64,000 bases of DNA from Gammaproteobacteria bacterium. Its GTDB lineage: Bacteria > Pseudomonadota > Gammaproteobacteria > Pseudomonadales > Cellvibrionaceae. This document shows, one piece after another, positions 6,091-14,847 of the stretch. The stretch is from assembly GCA_021151835.1 (NCBI GenBank), contig JAGKWO010000020.1, forward strand, positions 1 through 64,000. The letters run 5' to 3'. Position 1 is the first letter of the stretch. The number at the start of each line of letters is the position of its first letter. Position numbers and translations under genes: made by a program. The notes beneath the pieces are model-generated. The model was not told the DNA's origin. It did not search any database and saw only the letters and a program-made list of their open reading frames with translations.

Positions 6091-7380
6091 TCACAATATA
6101 AAAACCGGCGCAAAACCACCGCCACGCGTGCGAAAATTTGTTGTTTGCCCTTGATATAAACGTGCTGCTAACAATTGAATTTTTCCATCATAGCTGTATG
6201 CGCGAATATCCATTTTTAACGCACTCTCCACACCATCCAATAAAATAGCACGCTCACTCGGCCACACTGACGTTTGCGCAACGTAATTGCCAGCAACAAT
6301 ATCTCTCCAAACTTTTGTTGTGAGTTTATCTCCGCGATATGTGGCTTTACTGCCGTAGCCGCAAGCAGGCTTGAAAAATAATCCTTTTCGCCCAGACCAT
6401 AATTCCGAGGCATTTTCTGTTGTCACTGATATGGTGGAGGGGATGCTGTCGATCAATGTCCTGGCATCATCCGGATTGCAACCCAACGCGTCCAATGCTG
6501 ATCTATCGCTTAAGATGATCAGATGGCGTTTGTCTGCGTAAAGTGCGTGATGATATGGATTGGGTGTGACGACTACATTCCCTGATAGATACGCATTGAG
6601 CAAAGCAATATTGATTGGATCAGTGAGATAAAAATCGGTTAATCGGTTATAGACTAAATCAATGGGTTGTCGATGATGGGACAGCACCTGGTTTTCGTAT
6701 GCGAGTTCTTGCGGATCAACAATAATGGCGTCGATTCCATGACTATTGAATAAACTCTGTGCGACTACAAATTCGGGATAAAGGAACTGTGTCTCCGGAC
6801 TATGATCGATGATAGCAATTCGACGTAGTGGCTTATCTCCACGCTGCAATTGCCACTCATTCCGGAACATTGAAACGAAGTCGTCGAATAGTTTTTGCGT
6901 TTGGCTGTGCAGTGTATCCTCCATAGGAGGACAGCATGCTTTCTGTGCGCCTATTAATATCGCATTTAAAAATGCGCCGCCAGCATTGGTATTAATTTCG
7001 ATGAGTCTGGCACCATCGGTAGACAAATGGAAATCATAACCCATGAAGGCACCCTTGGGGCCATGGTTAACACGGGCATGGGAATGTGCTTCGTGCATTA
7101 CAGAATCATTAAATGCCGGAAGAGCAATCGTACGCTCAATCGCTTCTATCGCGTTTTTAATTGACGTAAATTGTGTGCGGGAAACAAACGTGGCAATGTT
7201 GGAAAACAGTTGCGGGTGCTGCGCCAGCACATCTCCTTGTAGCTGATCATGCCTAAGAACATAGTCCAGGCGTTCCCGGTCTAACGTTTGGCAAAAACAA
7301 TCTTCATTCAAGCGAGTCGCAATCATACTGCTTAGCGATTCGCATCTTGGAGTTTCACAGCTTGCATTGTTGTTTGTCAT
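6091..7380 (-). CDS. Arsenic-operon ATP-grasp ligase-like protein, apparently circularly permuted
   Basis: 429 residues, last gene of the arsR-arsH-gapdh-arsJ operon, 13 bp after arsJ. The E-I-N-T-N metal/phosphate motif lies at residues 128-132, preceded by G-Y-D-F-H, while the lysine and glycine-loop part (F-K-P-A-C-G-Y-G-S-K, 336-345) and a D-I-R-A-Y (391-395) lie near the C-terminus. A normal ATP-grasp has these in the opposite order, so the arrangement fits a circularly permuted ATP-grasp; N-R-L-T-D-F at 245-250 and A-D-K at 282-284 also suit that group. Cysteines at 8, 13, 28 and 30 give a Cys-rich N-terminus. The family makes amide or peptide-like bonds using ATP. A role in conjugating an arsenical or a thiol compound is inference from the operon. 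Confidence 0.6.
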   Translation of the reverse strand: MTNNNASCETPRCESLSSMIATRLNEDCFCQTLDRERLDYVLRHDQLQGDVLAQHPQLFSNIATFVSRTQFTSIKNAIEAIERTIALPAFNDSVMHEAHSHARVNHGPKGAFMGYDFHLSTDGARLIEINTNAGGAFLNAILIGAQKACCPPMEDTLHSQTQKLFDDFVSMFRNEWQLQRGDKPLRRIAIIDHSPETQFLYPEFVVAQSLFNSHGIDAIIVDPQELAYENQVLSHHRQPIDLVYNRLTDFYLTDPINIALLNAYLSGNVVVTPNPYHHALYADKRHLIILSDRSALDALGCNPDDARTLIDSIPSTISVTTENASELWSGRKGLFFKPACGYGSKATYRGDKLTTKVWRDIVAGNYVAQTSVWPSERAILLDGVESALKMDIRAYSYDGKIQLLAARLYQGQTTNFRTRGGGFAPVFIL

Positions 7381-7393
7381 ATTTTTAACCCGC

Positions 7394-8623
7394 TCAATTA
7401 TTACTGACGGTGCGCGGCAACCCCAACGAGATCAATGCCGCTAATCCAATAAACGCACTTGATACCCACAAGCACGCGACTAATCCCTCGGTTTGGTAAA
7501 TCCAGCCAGACAACAATGTTCCTACTAATCTGCCCAGTGCATTCGCCATGTAATAAAACCCTACATCCAGGGAAACACCATCGCTTTTTGCGTAATTCAC
7601 AATCAGGTAGCTATGCAATGAGGAATTGATTGCAAACACTGCGCCGAAAATTAAAAGGCCGCCAATCAGCACCGCTTCGATTGGAAGTGATGAATTGAAT
7701 CCCAACGCAATGGCAGCAGGAATACCCGTCAGTATCAATGCCCAGACAAATACATGTAATCCACCTGGCGCACTATTTTCACCTTGATTAATTAATACCG
7801 GGGCAATGGATTGGACAAAACCGTAACCGATAATCCAGATAGCGAGAAAGCCGCCAACCCACCAGAAGCTCCACCCCAATTGACTGCTCAAAAAGACTGG
7901 TAGTGCAACAACAAACCAGACGTCTCGTGCACCAAATAAAAATAAACGCGCAGCCGATAAAATATTAACCGCACGACTTTTGGAAAATAATTCGCGGAAC
8001 TTCGGTTTCTGTTTTGCTTTGCCCAAGTCCTTTTTCAACAACAATAAGCTTGCTATCCAGATAACACCCAATACCGCCGCCATGGCCACAACAGCACCAA
8101 CAAAATCTAACAATGCCAGCAGCGCGCCGCCAAGAAAGAACCCGACACCTTTGAGCGCATTTTTAGATCCCGTAAGCAATGCAACCCATTTGAACAATTT
8201 GCCTTGCTGATCGCTTGGCACGAGTAATTTGATCGTGCTTTTTGCGCTCATCTTATTTAAATCTTTCGCGATACCGGAAATAGCTTGCGCGCCCATAACC
8301 CACAGCGGGGTTAATATAACGGTGGGTATGGCGAGCATTAATAGTGCAATCACTTGCAGGCCCAAACCAATGTTCATGGTGCTGTTTAGCCCGATGCGGG
8401 CGCCCAGATACCCCCCCACCAAGTTGGTGATCACACCGAAGATTTCATAAAACAAAAACAGCGCGGCAATTTGTAAGGGGGCATAGCCCAGTTGATGGAA
8501 ATGCAATACCACCAACATGCGTAATGCGCCGTCGGTTAAGGTGAATGCCCAATAATTGCCTGTCACAACCAGATATTGTTTTACGTCTGCACTTAACTTT
8601 TTGCCTGCGCCTGCTGTTGTCAT
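7394..8623 (-). CDS. arsJ: Organoarsenical efflux MFS transporter ArsJ
   Basis: 409 residues with about twelve hydrophobic spans and no signal peptide, the size and layout of a major facilitator transporter. ArsJ exports 1-arseno-3-phosphoglycerate made by the partner GAPDH; the extruded product falls apart and releases arsenate outside. The identification rests on the immediate upstream gapdh gene (12 bp away) in an arsR/arsH operon, plus familiar stretches such as L-N-K-M-S-A-K-S-T-I-K-L-L-V-P and D-V-G-F-Y-Y-M-A-N-A-L-G-R-L-V-G. It acts in the inner membrane. Transcription is presumably from the arsR promoter. Confidence 0.85.
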   Translation of the reverse strand: MTTAGAGKKLSADVKQYLVVTGNYWAFTLTDGALRMLVVLHFHQLGYAPLQIAALFLFYEIFGVITNLVGGYLGARIGLNSTMNIGLGLQVIALLMLAIPTVILTPLWVMGAQAISGIAKDLNKMSAKSTIKLLVPSDQQGKLFKWVALLTGSKNALKGVGFFLGGALLALLDFVGAVVAMAAVLGVIWIASLLLLKKDLGKAKQKPKFRELFSKSRAVNILSAARLFLFGARDVWFVVALPVFLSSQLGWSFWWVGGFLAIWIIGYGFVQSIAPVLINQGENSAPGGLHVFVWALILTGIPAAIALGFNSSLPIEAVLIGGLLIFGAVFAINSSLHSYLIVNYAKSDGVSLDVGFYYMANALGRLVGTLLSGWIYQTEGLVACLWVSSAFIGLAALISLGLPRTVSNN

Positions 8624-8635
8624 GAGCTGATCACC

Positions 8636-9643
8636 TTAATTGGCAAGTCCAACCAATTTTGCCAACTCCGCTGTGCGGTTTGCGTAACCCCACTCATTGT
8701 CATACCAGGCGTAAATCTTCAATTGAGTGCCATTGATGACCATCGTTGATAAGGCATCAACAATCGATGAGCGTGGATCTCCGCAATAATCATTGGAAAC
8801 CAACGGACGTTCTTCATAACCTAGAATATTTTTTAATTCGTTTTCGCTGGCCGCTTTCAATAAACCGTTGACTTCTTCTACTGTGGTAGCTCGTTCAACC
8901 TCAAATACACAATCCGTTAACGAGGCATTTGCCAATGGAACTCTTACCGCGTGGCCATTCAAACGACCGCGTAATTCCGGAAATATTTCGGCTATGGCAG
9001 TTGCTGATCCGGTTGTAGTAGGAATTAAATTGGAACCCGAGGAACGCGCGCGGCGTAGATCCTTATGAGGCTGGTCCAGAATTGATTGGGTATTTGTTAA
9101 ATTATGAATTGTGGTGATAGAGCCATGGCGAATACCAAGCTTCTCATGAATTACTTTTACTACCGGTGCAAGGCAATTCGTGGTGCAAGATGCTGCTGTC
9201 ACAATACGATTTTCCGCCACATTAAATAAATGGTGATTCACGCCCATCACAATATTCAATGCTTCTGGTTCTTTGACCGGTGCACTGACCACAACCTGCT
9301 TAACGCCTTGATCAAGATAAGCTTGCAGAGTAGCTACCGATTTCATTTTGCCACTGGCTTCAATCACGACATCACATTCTGACCAATCCGTTTCAGCAAT
9401 AGCTTTGTTCGTGATAACGCGAATTGCTTTTCCATTAATGATTATCTTTCCGTTATCAGCAGAAACATCCTCTGGCCAAGTGCCCTGTATTGAATCGAAC
9501 TTCAATAAATGTGCGTAGGTTTCCGTATCAGCAGCGGGATCATTGATCTGAATAAATTCGAATTCGGGCCAGCGCCATGAGGCGCGCAACACCAGGCGGC
9601 CAATGCGGCCAAAACCATTAATGCCTACTTTTATTTTTTTCAT
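8636..9643 (-). CDS. gapdh: ArsJ-associated glyceraldehyde-3-phosphate dehydrogenase
   Basis: 335 residues from the ATG at 9643. An upstream in-frame start at 9748 would add 35 non-homologous residues and overlap arsH, so it is rejected. The NAD-binding start I-K-V-G-I-N-G-F-G-R-I-G-R and the active-site A-S-C-T-T-N with Cys153 are intact. In arsenic operons this enzyme uses arsenate in place of phosphate to make 1-arseno-3-phosphoglycerate, the substrate of ArsJ next door. A complete catalytic set means it could also work in glycolysis, but the operon position points to arsenate detoxification. Confidence 0.9.
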   Translation of the reverse strand: MKKIKVGINGFGRIGRLVLRASWRWPEFEFIQINDPAADTETYAHLLKFDSIQGTWPEDVSADNGKIIINGKAIRVITNKAIAETDWSECDVVIEASGKMKSVATLQAYLDQGVKQVVVSAPVKEPEALNIVMGVNHHLFNVAENRIVTAASCTTNCLAPVVKVIHEKLGIRHGSITTIHNLTNTQSILDQPHKDLRRARSSGSNLIPTTTGSATAIAEIFPELRGRLNGHAVRVPLANASLTDCVFEVERATTVEEVNGLLKAASENELKNILGYEERPLVSNDYCGDPRSSIVDALSTMVINGTQLKIYAWYDNEWGYANRTAELAKLVGLAN

Positions 9644-9656
9644 GCTTGATGCCTGA

Positions 9657-10379
9657 TTAAATAGTTGATTGATTAACGCGCATGCTAAGTGCCTCAGCTG
9701 ACTCAACCCGTTCGGAATAGCGATCAACGAGATACGGACTGTGCTCACGCAATAACAAGGTGAACTTCATCAATTCTTCCATCACATCCACCAAGCGATC
9801 ATAAAACGCCGATGGTTTCATGCGGTCGTGCTCATCGAACTCCTGAAATGCTTTGGCAACTGACGATTGATTGGGAATGGTGAACATACGCATCCAGCGT
9901 CCCAAAATTCGCATTTGATTAACGGCGTTGAATGATTGCGAACCGCCACTGACTTGCATCACCGCCAAAGTCTTCCCCTGGCTTGGACGTACTGCACCCA
10001 TTGATAAAGGTATCCAGTCGATCTGGGCTTTGAACACGGAAGTCATCGCGCCATGGCGTTCTGGTGAGCACCAGACTTGGCCTTCCGACCAAAGCACTAA
10101 TTCACGCAATTCCAGTACTTTGGGGTGCGTATCATCCGCATCATCCGGAAGAGGCAATCCGGAAGGGTTAAATATCCTCGTCTCGGCACCAAAGTAATTG
10201 AGAAGGCGCTGGGCCTCTTCCGTCAGGAGCCGACTGAAAGATCGCTTCCGATTGGATCCATATAACAACAAAATTCGGGGTTTATGAGCGCTGCTTTCCA
10301 TTGGCTTTATCAGCGGTACCGGCAGCAGGCCTTCTGCAATATTTGGAAGGTCATCTAATTGCGATTCTTGGTTATTCAC
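9657..10379 (-). CDS. arsH: ArsH, NADPH-dependent FMN oxidoreductase for organoarsenicals
   Basis: 240 residues with the flavodoxin-like FMN loop L-Y-G-S-N-R-K-R-S-F-S-R near residues 39-50, followed by the S-P-E-R-H-G region and G-G-S-Q-S-F-N-A typical of ArsH. Known ArsH proteins oxidise trivalent organoarsenicals to less toxic pentavalent forms and can reduce other acceptors with NADPH. The length matches the family. It lies 17 bp downstream of arsR and 13 bp upstream of gapdh, so it is second in the operon. Confidence 0.9.
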   Translation of the reverse strand: MNNQESQLDDLPNIAEGLLPVPLIKPMESSAHKPRILLLYGSNRKRSFSRLLTEEAQRLLNYFGAETRIFNPSGLPLPDDADDTHPKVLELRELVLWSEGQVWCSPERHGAMTSVFKAQIDWIPLSMGAVRPSQGKTLAVMQVSGGSQSFNAVNQMRILGRWMRMFTIPNQSSVAKAFQEFDEHDRMKPSAFYDRLVDVMEELMKFTLLLREHSPYLVDRYSERVESAEALSMRVNQSTI

Positions 10380-10396
10380 GACATCACCTTAACTGT

Positions 10397-10753
10397 TCAA
10401 CAGCATGACTTGGCGCGTTCAGGGCGGTCACCCATGCAACACAGTTTTTTGAGATTGGCCTTGATGTAGGCGGGGTTGGATTGCGTAGTTTCAGAAATGA
10501 CGGATTTGGCCCAGTCTGGAAGTTCCGGGTTTAATCGGTAATAAATCCATTGTCCCTGGCGTCGATCCAATACGATTCGATGTTCTCTCAATAGCGCCAG
10601 GTGACGGGAGATTTTGGGTTGAATCTCCTCCAGCGCTTCCATCAGCTCACAAACACATAACTCGCCCTCAGAGTGGATAAGAATCAACGACTTGAGGCGG
10701 GTTTCATCGGCCAAGCATTTGAAAAATTGCAGGGGGTCAATCATCGGTTGCAC
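10397..10753 (-). CDS. arsR: ArsR-family arsenic-responsive repressor
   Basis: 118 residues with a winged helix-turn-helix. The metalloid-binding motif E-L-C-V-C-E-L is at residues 31-37 (Cys33 and Cys35), as in ArsR of the E. coli type. The C-terminus has extra cysteines (C-C-M-G-D, then C-C at the very end) that could supply a third ligand or a second site. First gene of the arsenic operon; it should repress its own promoter until As(III) binds. The probable operator lies just upstream at about 10,780-10,815. Confidence 0.92.
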   Translation of the reverse strand: MQPMIDPLQFFKCLADETRLKSLILIHSEGELCVCELMEALEEIQPKISRHLALLREHRIVLDRRQGQWIYYRLNPELPDWAKSVISETTQSNPAYIKANLKKLCCMGDRPERAKSCC

Positions 10754-11052
10754 CTTCGCTGACTCGCTAAAAAAACATACGAAATTTAATATATATGTTT
10801 ATTCGAATATTTGATACCCCAATGACTTATTCACGACCAGCCATAAGTCAAATTTTTTGCGCGCGCAAAATTACTTACACCGCCGATACAGTTGTAATGG
10901 GAACCATACCGGGAAAGCCCATTGAAGGATTTCCGGTTTCGGAAAGGTGCCAAATTTGAGGTCGTGAAGGCAGGCTAGTATGCGTCAACTGCCTTAGCGT
11001 TCCAGAGGCTAACCCTGTTTAAGCGTGCTGCCAGAGTGAGGAAACCACAGTA
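10754..11052. promoter_or_regulatory. ars operon promoter/operator region
   Basis: 299 bp between divergent genes. The part next to arsR is very AT-rich (10,770-10,815) and contains the perfect palindrome TATTCGAATA at 10800-10809 beside an ATATATGTTT stretch, a plausible ArsR operator overlapping the promoter on the minus strand. I could not fix unique -10 and -35 boxes. The right part, 10,860-11,050, is GC-rich with no recognisable gene. Confidence 0.4.
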
Positions 11053-11280
11053 ATGAAAACGCCCGATAAAAAGCTTCCTGTAGAAGTTAGAGGAGACATG
11101 AGCCCCAACGGGGCAGATCGAGTGGGCATGTTAATGGCAATAACGATGTTGATTGAAAAGCTGTGGTGGAAAATCGCCATCGTAATAATTTTGCTGGTGT
11201 TCGGACTCAGCGATACCTATGCCTTTAGGATCGATCTGGCAGCACCTGGCCGCCTACCACTCGCACAGTCAATCAATTGA
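11053..11280 (+). CDS. Possible small membrane protein
   Basis: A 75-codon frame with GAGG about 10 bases upstream of the ATG at 11053. One hydrophobic segment (about residues 38-51, K-I-A-I-V-I-I-L-L-V-F-G-L) preceded by a mixed charged N-terminus predicts a single membrane span. No family is recognised and the C-terminal tail is unremarkable. It stands alone between arsR and cadR, divergent from the former and convergent with the latter. It may be a real accessory gene or a chance frame. Confidence 0.35.
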   Translation: MKTPDKKLPVEVRGDMSPNGADRVGMLMAITMLIEKLWWKIAIVIILLVFGLSDTYAFRIDLAAPGRLPLAQSIN

Positions 11281-11354
11281 AATTAAATGCTTGCAGGCGC
11301 AACGACCATAGAAGAAAAGATTGCTATTTGACAGGAACACGAGGCAACGTCTTC

Positions 11355-11762
11355 TTATTCTGCACTTCGCTCCAACGTGGTGAGTGCCTGCAATATCCCG
11401 CAATCCTTAATCGCCCGCGAACTATTACACCGTGTTCGAAGACTGATTAACTGGTCGCGCAATGCCGTTAATTCAGCGATACGCGCATCAACTTCCTGCA
11501 CATGTGCATCAACAATGTGGTTGATCTCCCCACAGGCCTCTTCCGGTGTTGCCTGATGTTTTATCAATTCACGAATTTCATCGAGGGTAAGGCCCAGATT
11601 CCGACATTGTTTGATAAACCCCAATTGCCGTAACGACTCGGCATCGTAAAGACGGTAATTACCTTCTGTACGTTGTGGTACTGACACCAGTCCTTCCTGC
11701 TCATAGAACCGGATCGTTTGAACCGATAAGCCGATTTGTTTAGCCAAGGCTCCAATTTTCAT
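11355..11762 (-). CDS. cadR: CadR/PbrR-type MerR-family metal-responsive regulator
   Basis: 135 residues. The N-terminal helix-turn-helix (M-K-I-G-A-L-A-K, then T-I-R-F-Y-E-Q-E-G-L) is typical of MerR. Cys77, Cys112 and Cys121 (E-A-C-G-E, R-C-N-S-S-R, K-D-C-G-I-L) match the three metal ligands of Cd(II)/Pb(II)-responsive members. The protein binds the spacer of its target promoter, represses it without metal and activates it with metal by twisting the DNA. A fitting promoter lies 16 bp upstream, pointing away towards czcICBA. Confidence 0.88.
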   Translation of the reverse strand: MKIGALAKQIGLSVQTIRFYEQEGLVSVPQRTEGNYRLYDAESLRQLGFIKQCRNLGLTLDEIRELIKHQATPEEACGEINHIVDAHVQEVDARIAELTALRDQLISLRTRCNSSRAIKDCGILQALTTLERSAE

Positions 11763-11778
11763 CGAACGATTCTCCCAC

Positions 11779-11809
11779 TTGACCCTCTAGTAACTATAGA
11801 GTTTATAGT
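11779..11809 (+). promoter_or_regulatory. MerR-type promoter with operator, driving czc genes
   Basis: TTGACC (-35, 11779-11784) and TATAGT (-10, 11804-11809) are separated by 19 bp, longer than the usual 17 and typical of promoters activated by MerR-family proteins. The spacer holds the inverted repeat CTCTA (11785-11789) and TAGAG (11797-11801). It faces the czcI-like and czcCBA genes and lies directly beside cadR, so CadR is the expected regulator. Confidence 0.85.
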
Positions 11810-11965
11810 GGCTACACTTACTTTGGCTATCCTTTAACCAGCGCTGCGACAATCAGTGACAGTTTTTACGGATTAACCAGCCGGATTAAGCGGCATGAAT
11901 GATTTACTGTTAAGCTTTTTCAAAACACACGTGGAGACATACTCTTCACACGACCGGATGCTGAC

Positions 11966-12346
11966 GTGGTGAAACCCGTATTGCGCTATCGATCTTATGC
12001 CATGATCTCATTGCTCTTGTGGCTCTTAATGAGCTGGAGCGGTGTGCACGGGCATTTTTGTTTTGATGGCAAAGAGCCTCCCGTTTCTCTCCATGTAGAT
12101 ATGTTGGGTGGCCATACAGTTCATAACCACAGTGAAGCCCATCAGGACGTCGATATTGAGCAGTCTCAATCAGCGCTTATCAAAACGTTCAAACTCGATC
12201 TTTTCCTCCCTGTCTTCCTGGCGTTGGTCATTGTTCTGCAAACACGCGGAACGACTTTCACCATCCAATCCATTACATCCCCACGTACACGACACAGTGT
12301 CGGTATGCGGCCACCGTTGCGGGCACCTCCTGCTATCCCAGCCTGA
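11966..12346 (+). CDS. CzcI-like small exported protein
   Basis: 126 residues if the GTG at 11966 is used; an ATG at 12002 is an alternative start. A hydrophobic segment (I-S-L-L-L-W-L-L-M-S-W) is followed by a His-rich stretch (H-T-V-H-N-H-S-E-A-H, about residues 49-58), then a second hydrophobic segment near residues 76-88 and a basic, proline-rich tail. Small proteins of this kind precede czcCBA in several bacteria and are thought to be periplasmic metal-sensing or regulatory factors (CzcI, DUF2946-like). First gene after the CadR promoter. The family call rests on position and composition. Confidence 0.55.
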   Translation: MVKPVLRYRSYAMISLLLWLLMSWSGVHGHFCFDGKEPPVSLHVDMLGGHTVHNHSEAHQDVDIEQSQSALIKTFKLDLFLPVFLALVIVLQTRGTTFTIQSITSPRTRHSVGMRPPLRAPPAIPA

Positions 12347-12428
12347 TTCTATTTAATCGCCCTGAAAACTGGGGTTAAACGATCCGAATGCACATCGTCG
12401 GATCATGATTTTTGGCTGGAGTAAAACC

Positions 12429-13703
12429 ATGCATTTTTTTCAGAAAGCAATCGCAGGTTCCGCGATTGCGGTGTTGTGTCATGCCCCGGCTGGGCTGGCA
12501 GCACCAACCACGTCGCTTACGCTTGATGAAGCCATCCGCGCGACGATTGAACACAATCCTCAACTATCGGCGTATCAGTTTAAAGCTGATGCATTAACTG
12601 GCGAACAGCAATCGGCAGGGTTACGACCCGAGTTTCGCGTCGGCGCCGAGCTTGAAAACGTAGCGGGCTCTGGCGAATTACGCGGAACCGATGCGGCCGA
12701 ACTTACCATCGCCGTATCTTCGGTAATTGAACTCGGCGGAAAACGCGATGCACGTTTAGGCGTAGTTACCGCGCGCCAACAGCAATTGCAAACCGAGCAA
12801 CGTGTCTTAACGCTGGATGTGCTATCTGGTGTAACTCGCCAATTTCTGGCGCTCGTGGCAGCGCAAGAACAACTGGCACTGCATACCGAAGCTAATCGTA
12901 TTGCCCAGGATACGCTCACGTCTTTGCGTCGTCAGGTTCAAGCCGGTCGGCTACCCGAAGCGGAAGTATTGCGCGCGCAAGCCAGTCTTGCCCGTGCAAA
13001 CGTTGCTCTAAAACAGGCAGAACAAGCAGTACGTCGTGAGCGTCTGCTCTTATCTGCCCAATGGGCGGATCCCACTCCTGACTTCCAAATCGTACAGGGT
13101 GACCTGTACGCGCTACCGCCGTCAGTGCCTCTTTCCGACCTTCAATCCCGGTTAGCTAACAATCCGGATCTATTGCTGCTTACCAGTGAAATCGATGTGC
13201 GTAGTGCCGAACTGCGTGAAGCGCGCTCGAATCGTCGCGGTGATGTTGAGTGGAGCGCGGGCGTGCGCCGGCTTCAGGACAGTGGCGATTCAGCAGCCGT
13301 GGTTAGTGTAAGCGTTCCGCTCAGCTCAGGTCGCCGGGCGTCGGGAGCTTTGGCTACTGCAACTGCCCAACAAGCGGGAGCACAGCAAGCCCATGACAGC
13401 GCGCGTATCCGGTTGGAAGCTGAATTGATTGGCCTTGCGGATGAACAGCAACAGGCAATTAACGAACTTGGCACCTTACGCAATGAGGTCATTCCGGCAC
13501 TACGCCGCGCACTGAAGGCAACCGGCGATGGATTTGAACAGGGGCGCTACAGCTACCTGGAACTCACCCTCGCCCAGGGCGAATTACTCGATGCCCAATT
13601 GGCGGTAGTGGATGCGGCAGAGCGCGTGCAACAAACGCGAATCGAATTGGAACGGCTTACAGGCGTTGCCCTGACTGAGAAAAATATTGAGGTTACCCCA
13701 TGA
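12429..13703 (+). CDS. czcC: CzcC, outer-membrane factor of the Cd/Zn/Co efflux system
   Basis: 424 residues from the ATG at 12429, supported by GGAG at 12416-12419; an earlier in-frame ATG at 12405 has no ribosome-binding site and would spoil the signal peptide. An N-terminal signal (A-I-A-G-S-A-I-A-V-L, cleaved near A-G-L-A-A-P) is followed by TolC-like repeats with long helices (L-T-L-D-E-A-I-R-A-T-I-E-H-N-P). It forms the outer-membrane channel for the CzcA pump. Its stop overlaps the czcB start by 4 bp. Confidence 0.88.
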   Translation: MHFFQKAIAGSAIAVLCHAPAGLAAPTTSLTLDEAIRATIEHNPQLSAYQFKADALTGEQQSAGLRPEFRVGAELENVAGSGELRGTDAAELTIAVSSVIELGGKRDARLGVVTARQQQLQTEQRVLTLDVLSGVTRQFLALVAAQEQLALHTEANRIAQDTLTSLRRQVQAGRLPEAEVLRAQASLARANVALKQAEQAVRRERLLLSAQWADPTPDFQIVQGDLYALPPSVPLSDLQSRLANNPDLLLLTSEIDVRSAELREARSNRRGDVEWSAGVRRLQDSGDSAAVVSVSVPLSSGRRASGALATATAQQAGAQQAHDSARIRLEAELIGLADEQQQAINELGTLRNEVIPALRRALKATGDGFEQGRYSYLELTLAQGELLDAQLAVVDAAERVQQTRIELERLTGVALTEKNIEVTP

Positions 13704-14794
13704 AAACAACTAAACAAAAATCCCTGAAACCCTGGTTAATCATCGGGCTGCTCGCCGCCTTAATAATCGGTATGTTCGCTGTTGATATTTATTTGGCGAG
13801 TGCAGCAGAGACAGGCAAACCGGCAACCGAAGCCAAACAAACACTGAAAGCAGCGGCTAAACCGGCTGCTCATGATGAGGACAGCGAAGAAGCTCACGAT
13901 CACGGTGATGAAGATGATCATGGTAAAGGCGAGAAAGAGCACGGTGATGACGACAAAAATGAACACGGTGGTCATGAAGAAGGCAAAATCACTTTATCCA
14001 ACGAGCAATTGCGCAACACCGGCATCCAGGTCGTCAAGGCCGGCCCAATTGCCATTCGCCAGACCCTTCCTCTGTATGGGGTGATCACACCCAGTGCCGA
14101 TGGTATCCAGCAAGTTACCGCTCGTTTCCCCGGCATCATACGCCAACTGAATCGCAAGCCCGGTGACCGAGTGGCAGCAGGTGACGTATTAGCAACCATC
14201 GAAAGTAACGAAAGCCTTAAAGTGTATTCCGTAACGGCAACCATCAGCGGGATCATCACGGATCGCCAAGGTGCAATGGGTGAACAAACCACGGACGCGC
14301 CGCTCTTTACCATCGCGAACACGTCAACCGTGTGGGTGGACCTGACGCTGTTTCCCCGCGATATCGCTCAAGTAAAATCCGGGCAGGCAGTCCGGGTGGC
14401 GCAACCCCAACGCGGTATATCCGGTGAAGGCTCTGTAATTTATGTGAGCACTTATGCCAATCCGGCAAACCAATCAACGACCGCGCGGGCGTCCCTTGAT
14501 AACGCAGAGGGCCAATGGTTCGCAGGTCACTTCGTGAATGCTGAAGTAACCCTGGCGGAAACCAAAGTTACTGTCGCGGTACGCAATGAAGCCTTGCAAA
14601 CCCATGAAGGAAAAACCGTGGTATTCGTTCGGGAAGCGGATGGATTTGAGCCCCGTTCGGTCCAGGTGGGGCGCGCAGACAGCGTGTATACCGAAATTGT
14701 CTCCGGCTTGGCTGCTGGCGATACCTATGTTGCCACCAACAGTTTTATCCTCAAGTCAGATTTGGGCAAGGAGAGCGCAGAGCATGAACACTAA
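13700..14794 (+). CDS. czcB: CzcB, periplasmic adaptor of the efflux system
   Basis: 364 residues with an N-terminal membrane anchor (about residues 13-30), then a His/Asp/Glu-rich segment (about residues 57-95, rich in H-D-H-G-D and H-G-G-H) that can bind metal. After that comes the usual adaptor order of barrel-sandwich halves, a short hairpin and a beta barrel (V-T-A-R-F-P-G-I-I, then G-D-R-V-A-A-G-D-V-L). It bridges CzcA and CzcC across the periplasm. Four-base overlap with czcC; czcA follows after 53 bp. Confidence 0.88.
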   Translation: MKTTKQKSLKPWLIIGLLAALIIGMFAVDIYLASAAETGKPATEAKQTLKAAAKPAAHDEDSEEAHDHGDEDDHGKGEKEHGDDDKNEHGGHEEGKITLSNEQLRNTGIQVVKAGPIAIRQTLPLYGVITPSADGIQQVTARFPGIIRQLNRKPGDRVAAGDVLATIESNESLKVYSVTATISGIITDRQGAMGEQTTDAPLFTIANTSTVWVDLTLFPRDIAQVKSGQAVRVAQPQRGISGEGSVIYVSTYANPANQSTTARASLDNAEGQWFAGHFVNAEVTLAETKVTVAVRNEALQTHEGKTVVFVREADGFEPRSVQVGRADSVYTEIVSGLAAGDTYVATNSFILKSDLGKESAEHEH

Positions 14795-14847
14795 GGGTCT
14801 TTCTGCTATGCAACGCGTAGCATGCAATCAATTGTGGAGATACAACC

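Noticed and set aside
9644..9748. N-terminal extension of gapdh
   Set aside because: The conserved GAPDH start is at 9643, and the extension overlaps arsH.
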